From Pseudoscleropodium purum (taxonomy: Eukaryota; Streptophyta; Bryopsida; Hypnales; Brachytheciaceae), in contig OZ017803.1 in the NCBI GenBank assembly GCA_963969395.1, positions 12,586,001-12,650,000 on the forward strand: a stretch of 64,000 nucleotides of DNA, given 5' to 3'. The translations under genes and the position numbers were made by a program. This document shows positions 35,838 through 47,260 of the stretch, one piece after another (the stretch's first letter is position 1; every line of letters begins with the position of its first letter). The notes beneath the pieces were generated by a model, which worked only from the letters and a program-made list of their open reading frames with translations, did no database searches and had not been told where the DNA came from.

Positions 35838-36082
35838 CATTAGAAGATTTTTGAGACCAAAACAAGATTGTGAGTTTTCTAGCCCTAAAAACTTTGTGAA
35901 TGCAGCCAAGAGGGTGCCACATCATTTTTTTTTTAAATCAATTTTTTCTACATTTTAAGAATTCAATTTTTCTTTTAAATTTTTTTTTTTTCTGACAGTC
36001 GGCTGTATCCTTTGTTGTGGGGGAACAACAACAAGAACAAGCCCCAAAATGGGTTGTTATTGCCCTTAAATCTCCCCTAATG
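35838..36082 (-). mobile_element. CATTAGAAGAG-family TIR element, divergent copy
   Basis: Starts CATTAGAAGATTTTTGAGACC and ends CTCCCCTAATG. Inside, an A/T-rich linker leads to TTCTGACAGTCGGCTGT and a GGGGGAACAACAACAAG block corresponding to the conserved GGGAACGGCCCGCTGT segment in inverted orientation. It is 245 bp long, in the same orientation as the copy at 51325. Confidence 0.65.
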
Positions 36083-36722
36083 AGTTCTTGTTTTCTTGAT
36101 TAGTTCTTGTAACAAACATAATTCTTCATTCATGTAGAATAATTTTGATGATAGGAATAGTTGAAATGAAAGAAGACTTGTGTAGCTTTCTTATGGAAAT
36201 AAAATGAATAAAATCATAAATATAGTTTTTGAGAAAATGCCACCATCAATTGATAAGATTGATGAAAGATGGAATGCATATGATGAAATTGGAATGCTCA
36301 AAAGTACTTCAAAAACTCTAATTTTTGACTATAAGGTAGATGCACCACACCCATTGTCATTGCGTTCAAGTGATCAAATAAAAGTATGCCACATTATTGC
36401 AACATCGGGAACATAAGTGTTTTCTAGAGGTCCTATAAAAAAAATTAAATTAAATTATTATTTTTAAAATTGAAAATTTTCCTTATTGAGGATGGTCTAA
36501 TTAGTTGGATTCCTTTTCTAGTTGTTTTTTTAAATTAAGAAATTAAGAAAGTAAGAAATTAATTTTTTAAATTTGTGATTTTCTTCGTTGAGGGGGGATT
36601 CGATTGGTTTGATCCCTCCTCTAGCTTTTTTCTATTTTTTAAATTCCTAGTTGAATGAGGGGGTTTGATTGTTTTTAAGGAAGGGAGTTCAACTAGTTGA
36701 AGGAGGGGGGTCCAAGTGATCC
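36083..36722. other. Intergenic stretch, no gene seen
   Basis: A 70-codon open frame at 36204-36416 has partly protein-like composition but no recognisable motif or splice context. Nothing else was supported. Confidence 0.4.
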
Positions 36723-36827
36723 GACTTAGATAGGTTAGACATACATAAGTTAGACTTACATAGGTTAGACTTAGATAGATTAGCCTTACATAGGTTAGAT
36801 TTATATACATTAGACTTATATAAATTA
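36723..36827. repeat. 15-bp minisatellite, seven units
   Basis: Seven consecutive 15-base units of the form GACTTACATAGGTTA, each differing at one to four positions. Because 15 is a multiple of three, open frames through it appear as five-residue repeats, but these are not evidence of a gene. Confidence 0.9.
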
Positions 36828-38078
36828 CATATCCTAAGATAGAGCCTTGCGGTCACACCATTCTTGTTTAAGATTCCTTTGTATGCCAAATCCTTTGCAA
36901 TGCATTTTGAATTCTAACATTCATTCAAATCAGATCTAGATGTGCACAAGAACTGAAATTGATCCTTCCCTTGAAGGAATCAAAAAATGAAATAACAATT
37001 ATTTGATCAGATTCTAGATCTTACAAAATTCAACTTGAAGACATAAAAGCCATTCAGAAGATTTGAAAAGCCTAGCAAGAGAAACACGAATTAGACATCC
37101 ATGCACTCAACATCTCCTAGAATGAAATCTATGTTGATTGATTCCATTCACAAGCTTCATTTCTTACAAAATTTCAACTGAAAATGAGCAAACCCATGAA
37201 CTCCATGTGCATTGGTGTTTCCAGAAGCTGTGTACAAGAGTTCCCACCATAGAGACACATGTTTGCTAATTTTGATTCCCAAGAAGATTTTCTAGTATCT
37301 CATTTATTGCTAACTGACACTTGTATTAAGCCTACTAATCCTACCTAATGTCACTAATTGCAGCTCCTAATTCAAAGAGGTGGAGAACAGGGAGCGTTTT
37401 GAAGTAGCATGAGTGCCACTTCAGAGAAGGACAGTTTGGTGCACTAGACGAATGAGACTTGCTGGGTACTGTACTTCAATACAAAGCTGATCTTCATGAT
37501 GAGGCGTGCCAAGCAAAGAGATTAAGGTTGAAACTGTAACCAAGCAGCATCCTCACTTGTGGTACACGAAGACAATACCAAACGCAAAAAAAACTATCAT
37601 TTGCACACATAACCACCAACACATAGTCAGGCTTTTGTAGGAAATCAAGTCAAAAGGGATAGTTACGTCAGGCTCCGATAGGTTTATAGGATCTAACTTC
37701 AAAGCTTACAAGAAATTGACCAACTTGGCAGATGTTTAAACATCTATTCCTCTCAACTAGGGTATTGTCGAATGCCAAAAAAATTTGAAAAGATGTTTAC
37801 CAAAGTAACTCTACTATGCTAACTAGGTCAGATTCATGTATAATATTTGTGATAGCAATGATAGATTTAACCTTACAAATTAAAATTTAAAAATTCAAAA
37901 CCTACAACTATTTTGTTCCTACATCAACTCCAAATTATTCTTCCAAGTTGCAATAAACAAGGGATCCTTGAAAATCTTCAAAATAGGAGAAGGATACAAG
38001 CCTACAGGGGATAGCGGAATTAACTGGAACTATTACAAACCAATTAGACACGAAGGATAATTGTCCAGGAACGCATAC
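36828..38078. other. Intergenic stretch with a repeat fragment
   Basis: Near 37835-37970 is a degenerate piece of the 500-bp repeat found at 21123 and 27580. No protein-like frame. The missing last exon of the OST48-like sequence was searched for here by eye and not found. Confidence 0.5.
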
Positions 38079-39987
38079 CGTAGAGAATGAAGCTCCGTAA
38101 TAAGGGAAGGCAGATAGAATGAATCGTTCATACTCATCATGCTGGAATCAGAGGAAACATGAGAAAGAAATGAGCAATCGTATTTGATAACCACCTTACT
38201 TCCATGTCTACAGAATCTTCTATGGATGTCAAATGGACAATCACTATAAAAGCTGTAAAACGAACCAACATCCTCAGCCAATTCAGCGTGAATGAGATCT
38301 CATGAAACTTGCTAAAACATACAGCAGCAATGTATAGACAATGCAATCTACAACACAGAACAATACCAAGAATACTAAAGCATCATAATAGAACTTAAAT
38401 GACTGAACAGGAAAAGGAATGTGCACCTGTTTCGCCAAGTTCAGTGATGTGTAACCCAATCGATTTTGCTCAACCTTGAACTGGAAAACGCCATACACAT
38501 CTGGAATTTGAAACTCTGTGAAATACAATCCCTGCACCATAAAAGCAAAGGAATATGAGTTCAAAACCTGTATTGCATCCAAAAAAAACTAAAAGAGATA
38601 ACAGCTGTAGTGGAACTGAGTGGATCGCCACATATAAAACTGAGACAAGCTTGGTGTGAGAACCTGGGAAAACAGTGATAATATATATAAGCCTTTCCTA
38701 AATGTATTCTACCTTCTAGCTTTCCAGCTAGACTGGTAACCACAAAATTGGAAACTAGAGATTGATCTAAAACGTAAAAAACAATAAGAAAAACATCGCC
38801 ATGTGATTTGATTTGGCGCGAATAATAAGCTCGTCAAATAAACAAACAATCATGCCCGTCTCCTAACAAGGCAAAGAAAGCAGTACCTTGCCATCGTGAG
38901 AAAGAGTCTTGAAAACATATGGACATCATGTAAAACTGAAGTTGAACGTCATCGGCCTGATATGGCTGCCACTTCTTGCCATTCCATTCGAGTATCTCTA
39001 AACAATACCTCTAGAGACACAAATAAAGAAAAATATTAGGTCTGGTCATAAATTTTGGTCGATGAAAGGTGCACAACAAACACAACATGGATACGGCAGA
39101 CGACTTTGTCTTGGAAACTAAAATCACTTGGGGTTGAATCTTCAGATCATTGTCACGTGAAAAGGTAAAAAGAAACCCCGAACAACTTACAGCATTGTCA
39201 ATAATCCGGTAAATAGAAGGCTCAATGGTCTCTCCAATCTTGTGGTGATGCACATTTGCAGCCTGTCATAAAGTTCCCAATCCCCACATACAAAATTATG
39301 GACACCTATTTCTATGGTTATCAGTACAAAAATTGAAAAAACAAAATGTTTTTTGTCTAGGAAGAACTGAAATCAGGAAAAAAAAAAACTCAGTCCTCCA
39401 ATGCAATTCAAAGATATCTTGAAAATGTTACAATCCATGCTAAGAAAGTCAAAGCAGACCCATCTATGCTTTGAATAGATTGAAATAAATAGAAAACATT
39501 AACAATACGGTAGTTTAAAGAAAAATATAAAACTTTGATTTTAATGAGATTATAAAACTAAAACATGGCAAACATTTGAAACAATAAACAAACTTGCAAA
39601 GCACATACCTTACGATGACCTCTTCCATGAAAAGTCCACTTGATAAGCTCTACGGCAAATTGCTGGTTACCAAATTTCTCATGCCTAGTCAAGGACAAAA
39701 ACATCAAGCACCTTCAATATTTTACAATAATCTAAATCATAACTTACAGTTGAGTCCAACTTTGCTCTTTAGTAATGACAAAAAGCATTACATTGTTTAC
39801 TACAGCATCACACACAAAGACGCTAACAAAGAGAGCACATGTCTAATTAAACCTCGCAATCTCATCAAGGACTTCAATTTCAGGGCTGGAGAAATGAAAC
39901 AGAGAGTCCAAAAAATCAACAAGTCATTGCATAAACAACGCTTACTTAATCTCACTCCCAGAATGTTGTAGGGAAGACTCAAAGAAC
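38079..39987 (-). pseudogene. Truncated OST48 (oligosaccharyltransferase 48-kDa subunit) copy
   Basis: Six exon-like blocks in order: 39987-39946, 39684-39609, 39262-39191, 39010-38887, 38531-38409, 38141-38079. They encode the C-terminal third of OST48, the ER-membrane subunit of the N-glycosylation complex. Recognisable stretches are [83 protein letters not shown] and HDEYERFILSAFPYYGASFS. Exon borders keep GT-AG. Block 4 is 124 bases between phase-0 borders and lacks two bases near 38921, where family members read MMSPYV; this shifts the frame. The N-terminal two thirds and the terminal transmembrane helix are absent: upstream lies unrelated DNA, then the PPR gene. Hence a partial, non-functional duplicate. 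Confidence 0.8.
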
Positions 39988-40514
39988 CTGCACAAACAAA
40001 CCAAACCATACATGAAAATGACCATCTCATTCAAGTAATTCATGAAGAAAACTAGACAAGAGCACTGCAAACACGAGACACATATAGATGTAACTATTTT
40101 TGCTTTTGTACAAGCACGTCACCATCCTTCGTTGGATATAGGTGATCCTGCTGTCACTAGTGCTCTGTTTCTGGTACTTTGTGAACAGTCGTGCGTGCAA
40201 ACTCTTTATCGGCTCTAGACAGAAGGGGAGGAACTTTGAATTGACAGAAGTTACAAGTTCGAGTGGGGAGCTCGTGATAGAGACTCTCGTAGGGTTGGCG
40301 AGGAAGGAGATATTGTCTCAAAACTCAATGCCCATCGGATCATTCAAAATTTCATGAAGAAACATAATGCTAAATTTTGAGACTTGTAACCATGTCACTC
40401 TCTCGTTGGGTTGAGCCAGTGGAAGAAATAACCTACAACCCTTCTCTAGACAAATGGGCATCTACATATTGGTCAAGATGTTCCACATATGACATGCTTG
40501 ATTCCATTTACCAG
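39988..40514. other. Gap between OST48 relic and PPR gene
   Basis: Neither OST48 N-terminal coding sequence nor another protein-like frame was found. The part nearest 40514 is probably the 3' untranslated region of the minus-strand PPR gene. Confidence 0.45.
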
Positions 40515-41948
40515 TCAGCTAGATTCACTGTCGCTTTGTTTCTTTGCAGAATCCCACTCCTCTTGCATTTGCTCTACTTTCCCAAGCCGCATGACTCTCT
40601 TGTAAGCACCGATCAAAATGCCATACGTTACATCATCTGGCACAAACCCCTTTTGCTTCATCTCCGCAAACATGTTCTCCATCTCCTCAAAATTCTGCGC
40701 CCTTTGATACGCACCAATAGCCGCATTGTACACCGCGGTGTTCACTGCATCACACTGGTGCGCTTCTGCCAACACCTTGTCCACAAGGTGCCAGCGCCCA
40801 TGTAGTCCATAAGCATTCAAGACGGCACAAAACGTGCCTCGGTTGGGTCTCACATCCATTCCTTGAACCACTCTTTCCATTTCCTCAATCATTCCTGCCT
40901 TTCCATACACCTCCACAAGCGTGTTATATGTCACAACAGTCATGGGAAAATCATACCTCCCCATGTACGCAATCACGCTCTCCAATTTTGCAAACAACCC
41001 AGCCGTCCCATACGCTGCTATAAGAATATTCAGCGTCACCACATCAGGCTTCAACCCTTGTTCAAGCAAACCCTCATAAGCATGCTCCATATGCGAGATC
41101 TTGTTATGAAGCCCAAAGACGCGGATCAACGTGTTCCACGTAACGGTATCCGGGATCACTCCATTCGTTTCCATCATTGTAAGCACATGCTCAATCTCCC
41201 GAAACAACCCCGTTTTCCCATATCCAAAAATGAGAGTATTGTAAGTCACAATGGACGGCTTCACCCCCTCCACTACCATCTCATGAAAGATCTTCTTCGC
41301 TTGATCGTAAAGCTCTGCCTCACAACATCCCTTGATCATGGTAGTGTAAGTGTACTTGTCAGGAACACATCCCTCGTAAAGCCGCATGGACTCAAACGTT
41401 TGCACTGCTTTCCTGAAGTTGTTCGTTTTGGTGTATACCGTGAGAAGCGCGGTGAAGATGGCAGTCGAGGGTCGGACATTATCTTCCAGCATGAAGGTGA
41501 AGAGACGAGAAGCTTCTTCGGGTTGCCGGGCGGTTGCCAAGAGGTTGAAGAGCTTCAGGCATGTGGAAGCTTCACCGACGTACCAGGGTTGCGAACGCAC
41601 AAGCTCGAAGATGCGGAGGGCGGGAAGCCATTGGTTTTGCCGAATGCGCTCGTGGAGAGAGATGAGTAATGGACGTGACGGGAAGCTCCGAGCTTGCCTG
41701 TTTCGCGATCGCCGCTTCGTGGCCTCCAGTGAACGCTCGATTCGCTGCGCTCCAGAATAGGAAGCTGGTCTCTTTATATCCGGATCTGGTGTTTCGTCCA
41801 CTGCACAACGAATGAAGCTCACTCTCCAAGCCTTCCATGGCCGTAAATTGCTCTTGCTTGAAATTACACTCGACGACTGAAAGAAACACAGCTCTGTATA
41901 CGAACTCAAACTACTGTAACGAGTGGAGCTGAGACTCGGAGATGACAT
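40515..41948 (-). CDS. P-class pentatricopeptide repeat protein, probably plastid
   Basis: An intronless 477-residue protein from ATG 41948; the frame is open nine bases further but only from a TTG. The first 60 residues are very rich in serine and arginine with few acids, as in a plastid or mitochondrial transit peptide. From about residue 95 on, 35-residue PPR units follow one another, with anchors such as VPDKYTYTTMIKGCCEAELY, KPSIVTYNTLIFGYGKTGLF, KPDVVTLNILIAAYGTAGLF and VPDDVTYGILIGAYKRVMRL, giving about nine to ten repeats. There is no E, DYW or SMR domain, so it is P-class: these bind single-stranded organellar RNA to stabilise, splice or aid translation. The layout resembles Arabidopsis At5g48730/At3g53170. 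It is divergent from MurE across 530 bp. Confidence 0.92.
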   Translation of the reverse strand: MSSPSLSSTRYSSLSSYTELCFFQSSSVISSKSNLRPWKAWRVSFIRCAVDETPDPDIKRPASYSGAQRIERSLEATKRRSRNRQARSFPSRPLLISLHERIRQNQWLPALRIFELVRSQPWYVGEASTCLKLFNLLATARQPEEASRLFTFMLEDNVRPSTAIFTALLTVYTKTNNFRKAVQTFESMRLYEGCVPDKYTYTTMIKGCCEAELYDQAKKIFHEMVVEGVKPSIVTYNTLIFGYGKTGLFREIEHVLTMMETNGVIPDTVTWNTLIRVFGLHNKISHMEHAYEGLLEQGLKPDVVTLNILIAAYGTAGLFAKLESVIAYMGRYDFPMTVVTYNTLVEVYGKAGMIEEMERVVQGMDVRPNRGTFCAVLNAYGLHGRWHLVDKVLAEAHQCDAVNTAVYNAAIGAYQRAQNFEEMENMFAEMKQKGFVPDDVTYGILIGAYKRVMRLGKVEQMQEEWDSAKKQSDSESS

Positions 41949-42478
41949 GAGGTGCAAATCTCAGACTAACTTACGGGAGTGAAACTTGAGCTTATGGGAG
42001 TCAACCTCCACTCGCAGGAATTGCAAGAATGCAACTCGGGGTTGTGGAATTTGGCAAGGGTCGCTGCTCATAACCCTATTGCTATGTACAGCAGCGTCTC
42101 TATTCAAAGACGAAGATCATTGCAACAAATGAATTCAGGAACAATTACCTTCCCGAATTGCCTTCAGTAACAAAATCTGTGGGACGACGACATGAGAGAG
42201 CTCGAAGCCCTAAAAGTACAGCAAGGCCGTCACGTGGACCATATCCTCAAGCAGCCAGGTGGAGATGAATAATAAACCTCGCCGAGTAATCAGTTCCGAT
42301 AAGTTAATTTGGAAGTGCGTGGAACTGTGGGCCCTTTGGTCGTCGCCTCGTCGTGTCCTGTTGGGAAATTTCAGGGTTTAGGGTTTAGGAGGGGTTTATC
42401 TTATCTGCTTTTTGCAGGACGGGACTTGCATGAAGGGCGAGCTGTTGTGTGTTGTGAGAGGGGGAGGTTCTCACAGCC
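41949..42478. promoter_or_regulatory. Shared divergent promoter of PPR and MurE genes
   Basis: The 530 bases between the two start codons must hold both promoters and 5' untranslated regions. A telo-box repeat (AGGGTTTAGGGTTTAGG) sits at 42373-42389, about 90 bases before the MurE start, a common position in plant genes for plastid and translation proteins. No clear TATA box was identified. Confidence 0.5.
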
Positions 42479-45400
42479 ATGGCGCTCCGGCATGCGTCAC
42501 CCCTGCTTCCTTCACATTGCACTCTCCTATCCCCCTCCGCATCCCTCCGATTCTCACAATCCTGCTTAGTGCGCAATTCTTTTCATTTGCAGAGCAGATA
42601 TCGCAATTTTGGCAGCAATGGGAGTCTCAGGGGGAGCTCCAATGGGAGTTTCAGGGGAGAGATTAGGTCCGGTCTAGGGTTTGGTTTGCGTGGAGATCTA
42701 CGGTGTCTTGCACGTCGTAGAGATGAAGACACGCAGGAGTTCGACGATTACATCGACCCCGCCAAGACGGAGCCGATAGAAGCCATCGACCAGGACGAGG
42801 AGGAGATGACGAAGTTTGATCGCGTGGTGCGCGAGGCCGAGCGCGTGCGCAAGTCGCAAGAAGAGGAGTACAAGCGCACGAAGCCCATTTTCATGCGCGC
42901 CATCGGTCTGGGCGACCAAATCGACAGCGACGAGGACGAAACCCCAGACTCCGACGACACGTTCGATTTAGTTAATGAAGCTGTGGCGAGCAAGAAAATG
43001 AGCAACAAAACGACGACGCCGAAAGCCAAGACCACCATAGCTCCAATTCAAGAAGTCGAAGAAGAACTGGATCCCACCGACGACGCCGTTCCATTGCTGG
43101 ACGAAGACGACGAAGAGGAGGAGGACGAAGGGTTTATCGACTTCAAGGACGGCACGTTCGGTGGCTTAGCCTTCGACGATGACGTCGATGGTGAAGACGA
43201 CAACGAGGACGTTGTTGCAGAACCCACTTACAGAATGACGCTCGGGGAGCTTCTGGACGAAGCCCGAGTGACGCCCATTTCTATCGAGGGCGATCTCGAC
43301 GTCGAAATCGCGGGCATCCAGCACGATTCGCGTCACGTAATCCCGGGCGACTTGTTTGTTTGCGTCAAGGGACTCAAATCAGATGGACACGAATTTGCAA
43401 ACCAGGCGATTGAGAAAGGCGCCATCGCCGTCATCTCCTCCTCGGAAATTCCGCCCACGGAGGGGTTGGTCGCGACTGTTATTGTGGAGGATACCAAAGT
43501 CCTCCTCTCGGCCCTTGCAGGTAATCAATCAGCCTCTGCAGTGTGGTTGTATAAACATACTATTTGCATCACTTTTGAGCATTTTAGCCATTATGATCTT
43601 GTGATTTGGGGGAGATGTATTGGAGAGGTCACTTTGGGTACAATTGAGTCGAATTTGTTGGGATCAAATTTATATGACTGTATTTGAAATTCTCATTCAG
43701 TTATTTGAAGTGGAAGGTTGTAGACTTCTATAAGTGCCAGTGGACAGCCCAATTTCTATTCACTGATGAGGACCCACCAACAGACATTTAGCCGAAGTCA
43801 TGCGTTAGCAATTGGAGTGTGATTATTGGGAGATGGGCAGTAGAGAGATCTTTGGGTACAAGAGTCAAAATTCTTTAAGATTAGAGGCCATAGACATTCA
43901 TACTATTAGACTAAGGATGCTTACACCGCACGTCCAACCGATTAAATGAATAAATTAGGGCTCCTGTGGGTGACAAGAGTCAGTGTGGGGCACTGGATCA
44001 GGTTCTGTAATGGTTTTAGTATTTTCTACCTAATTGGAGTCTAGGTTGATTTTTTTGAGTGTTTGGCATGCGGCATTTGCTGTAGGTGCGTTTTACGGGC
44101 ATCCTTCCAAGAGCCTAGCGGTTGTAGGCATCACAGGAACAAACGGAAAGACCACAACTTCGTACTTGATCCGCAGCATGTATGAAGCGATGGGGTCGCA
44201 AGTCGGCCTTTTAGGAACGATAAATTACTACATCAACAACAACAAGAAGCTTGAGGCTTCGCATACCACCCCTGAAGCTGTACACTTGCAGAAGCTCATG
44301 GCCAGTATGGTGCATCATGGCACCGATGTGTGCATTATGGAGGTCTCCTCGCACGCCATGGCACTGGAGAGATGCAAGGAAGTAGATTTTGACGTGGCGG
44401 TGTTTACAAATCTTACTCGTGATCATATGGACTTTCATAAGACTGAGGAGGAGTACAAAGCGGCGAAAGGGAAGCTGTTTGCGAAGATGGTGGACCCTGA
44501 GCGGCACCGGAAGATTGTGAATATTGATGACCCTCATGCGCCTTACTTCGTAGCGCAAGGGAATCCGGATGTCCCTGTTGTCACGTTTGGAATGGAAAAC
44601 AAGAGTGCAGATGTGTATCCTCTGGAAGTTCAACTTTCGCTGTTTGAGTCGGAACTTCTGGTGCGAACTCCCCGGGGGAATGTGGAAATCTCCTCCGGGC
44701 TGCTGGGACGGCATAATGTGTACAATATTCTTGCTGCTGTTGCAGTTGGTGAGTGGCTTTTCTCAAATGTAAATTCTGTTTTAAAGTTTTATCCACTAGA
44801 TCTCGTGACACTACAAGCTTATGATCACTTTAGATTGCAGAGGTCCAAGCAACAAGCAACGTGAAATTCGTCACCTTGATTGGTGCAAAAATCGATTTGA
44901 TTAGTTTTGTTCAATGTCAACTTTTCACTTGTCCCAAGTAACAAGATTGAGCATTAGAGGTGGTTCTTCATGGCTGTGACATGCTTGAGTTAACAGGGTT
45001 CAAGCTACCTCTTTGAGATGGACTGGACACTTGTTACCTCAAATGTGTCATTAGGTATCCTTAATGAAATAGAATATTTTAAGCTTATTATCTCATCCCT
45101 AGTTGCACTTCGTATCTTAAGCTTGTTATTCAAGCTTGTGGCTTCAAACGATGCCATCTAGTGTGGTTCTTTGTCCTCGTGCGACATCACAGACTTGTGT
45201 ATGTTTGCACTTGATTTTGTAGTCAGATCAGGAGTCCTGGGAGGTGAAACAACCATAACCCATGAAAATGTATGTAAAGGTATTGCTGTGGAGGCCCCTT
45301 TAGAGGACATTGTCCGGGGCATTGAGGAAGTGGATGCTGTGCCCGGAAGATGTGAACTCATTGACGAAGAGCAAGCGTTTGCTGTCATTGTGGATTATGC

Positions 45401-47260
45401 ACATTCACCTGATGCTCTTTCCCGATTGTTGGATACAGTCCGAGAGTGTGGGCCAAGGAGAATTATCACAGGTACGGTTTCTTCTCAGGTAAAATGAGTA
45501 CACTGGTTCCGAAAAGAAGTCAAAAGTTTTTTGATGTATGATTCGTGTACTGAGCACCTCCAAAACCATGCTGGTTAAGCAATTGTAAGTGACGCTTTAG
45601 CGCTTCGTATATACTACGCAGTGATGGTCAGGAGGTTCTTGAATGTTGAGCGTTGTGATTCATGTGATCTGTGAAATTTAGTAACTTTGACGCCAAAGAT
45701 GAGAACTCAATAGACATATCCTTTAGTTGTGTCAAAGTAGTGGTGCTGACTCTGCGTTCATAAATAAGTACTGGTCAATGTCCAACAAATGTCCAACAAA
45801 TTGTGTGAACTTGATTGAATCTGCAGGCTCTTGCAAGCCATTTTTTGGTCATTTTTGCCTTTTTATAACCGTCTTTGATTTTTCGGTCTGCAGTGGTCGG
45901 ATGCGGGGGTGACCGAGATAAAGGCAAGCGGCCTATGATGGCTAAAATTGCCACAGACAAGAGCGATGTATGTATCTTCACGTCTGACAACCCTAGAACT
46001 GAAGAGCCATGTTAGTGTTCTCCGATCCTCTTTCTTTATTTCCATGGAGCGATCGTCGAAGTTATTTCACCTAATGCATTGATTTTTATCTTATTCTGAT
46101 TAGTCTGGTTCTTAGTTTCTCATGTGAGCTTCAATGTCTGTACAGTGGACATCTTAGATGATATGTTAGCTGGCGTGGGGTGGTCGATGGAGGAGTATTG
46201 CAAATGGGGAGAAGAGGATTACTACCCGCCTCTTGCGAACGGCCACCGATTGTTTGTGTATGACATTCGTACCATAGCAGTCCGAGCCGGTGTGGCCATG
46301 GGAGAAGAAGGTGATGCAGTGGTATGTGACATATCCCTTTCTTGACCCTTAAAGGACTCCTCTACAGTTGGGGTACTGTAGTTGAGTAATATGATGAGTA
46401 CTAATTCAATAGAAAGTTGTAATAACATGGTCATCTTCATTTAATCTTCATTTTGTTATTCCCTCTTACAAAAAATCTCTTCTAGGTCTGGTAGATAGAA
46501 GGGAAATACGAATTAGTATATACAACCTGAAAGGACTCCTCGGTCTTTTAGGTTTAAAAATGTTTTACTTCTATTTTCTCTTCCTGAGAGAAGAAAGCGC
46601 ATGGAGCCGTCAAAATTTTCTTATACATAGCTTCACACTTTTTTGGTATATGTCCCTCTTCCTAAAGTCCTAGTTTCCTCAAGTGCAATTTGGTGTCGGT
46701 CGTGAAGTAGTATTAGCTGCTTCCTATCCCTTCTCTGACATTCTAATTTTCTGTTCAGGTGATAGCTGGGAAAGGTCATGAAACATATCAAATAATAGGA
46801 GAGACCAAAGAGTACTTTGATGACCGAGAGGAGTGTCGGGAAGCTTTGCAACATGTTGATGCGCTACATGCTGCTGGTGTTGATACCAGCGAGTTTCCTT
46901 GGAGGTAACTATTTCTTTTTTCTTGAATCCAAGGTTCTTAAACCCTAAAGAATTGACACTTCTTGGTTTGAATATGACCAATTTCATTAATCATATTGTG
47001 AAAATATATTTCAGACACGGCAAATTATAATCAGTGTAGAAACACTATGTGTGTTGGTAAAAACAAAAATTGAACAAAAAGAAAGTCCCATTCAAAAGTG
47101 CTAAAGTAACATGAGGCCCAATTTGTTCTTTTAGGTAGGGTTTATTCCTTGTTGTGTCCGTATGTGTTTTACTCGGTGAATGTCTTTGGTAATCTGCGTT
47201 TCATATTCTATCTGTGACAACTTGATGTGTTTTCTAAACAGAGTTCCGGAAAGCAACTGA
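42479..47260 (+). CDS. MurE: Plastid MurE (UDP-MurNAc-tripeptide ligase)
   Basis: Seven exons (42479-43520, 44086-44748, 45280-45471, 45894-46010, 46146-46321, 46759-46904, 47242-47260) give 784 residues. MurE adds the third stem-peptide residue of peptidoglycan, diaminopimelate in Gram-negative bacteria and moss plastids; in flowering plants it is a plastid RNA polymerase accessory. The N-terminus is a serine/arginine-rich transit peptide, then about 170 strongly acidic residues (75-245), absent from bacterial MurE. The N-domain follows ([19 protein letters not shown]), then the P-loop GTNGKTT (365-371), [26 protein letters not shown] with the carbamylated-lysine region [18 protein letters not shown], and DNPRTEEP (664-671), the diaminopimelate-selecting motif. 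The end WRVPESN matches plant MurE. All motifs are intact, so ligase activity is plausible. Confidence 0.95.
43593..44010. repeat. Dispersed repeat inside MurE intron 1
   Basis: Contains two related blocks (CACTTTGGGTACAATTGAG and TCTTTGGGTACAAGAGTCAA) followed by a CACCGC...GTAACA-like tail (here TACACCGCACGTCCAACCG). A similar arrangement is found at 54400-54690 in a 5'UTR intron of the RIN13-like gene. Non-coding; boundaries approximate. Confidence 0.5.

Noticed and set aside
36559..36889. Minus-strand frames with five-residue repeats
   Set aside because: Produced by translation of the 15-bp minisatellite; no start context or gene structure.
40863..41669. 268-codon plus-strand frame
   Set aside because: Antisense shadow of the PPR gene; histidine/arginine-rich and without family resemblance.
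44211..44714. 167-codon minus-strand frame
   Set aside because: Antisense of MurE exon 2, where the ligase motifs are unambiguous.
949..46994. A roughly 20-base identity (ATATGACCAATTTCATTAA) at about 950 and 46974
   Set aside because: It overlaps the MITE left end at the first site, but no other part of the element or its flank is present at the second; treated as chance in AT-rich DNA.
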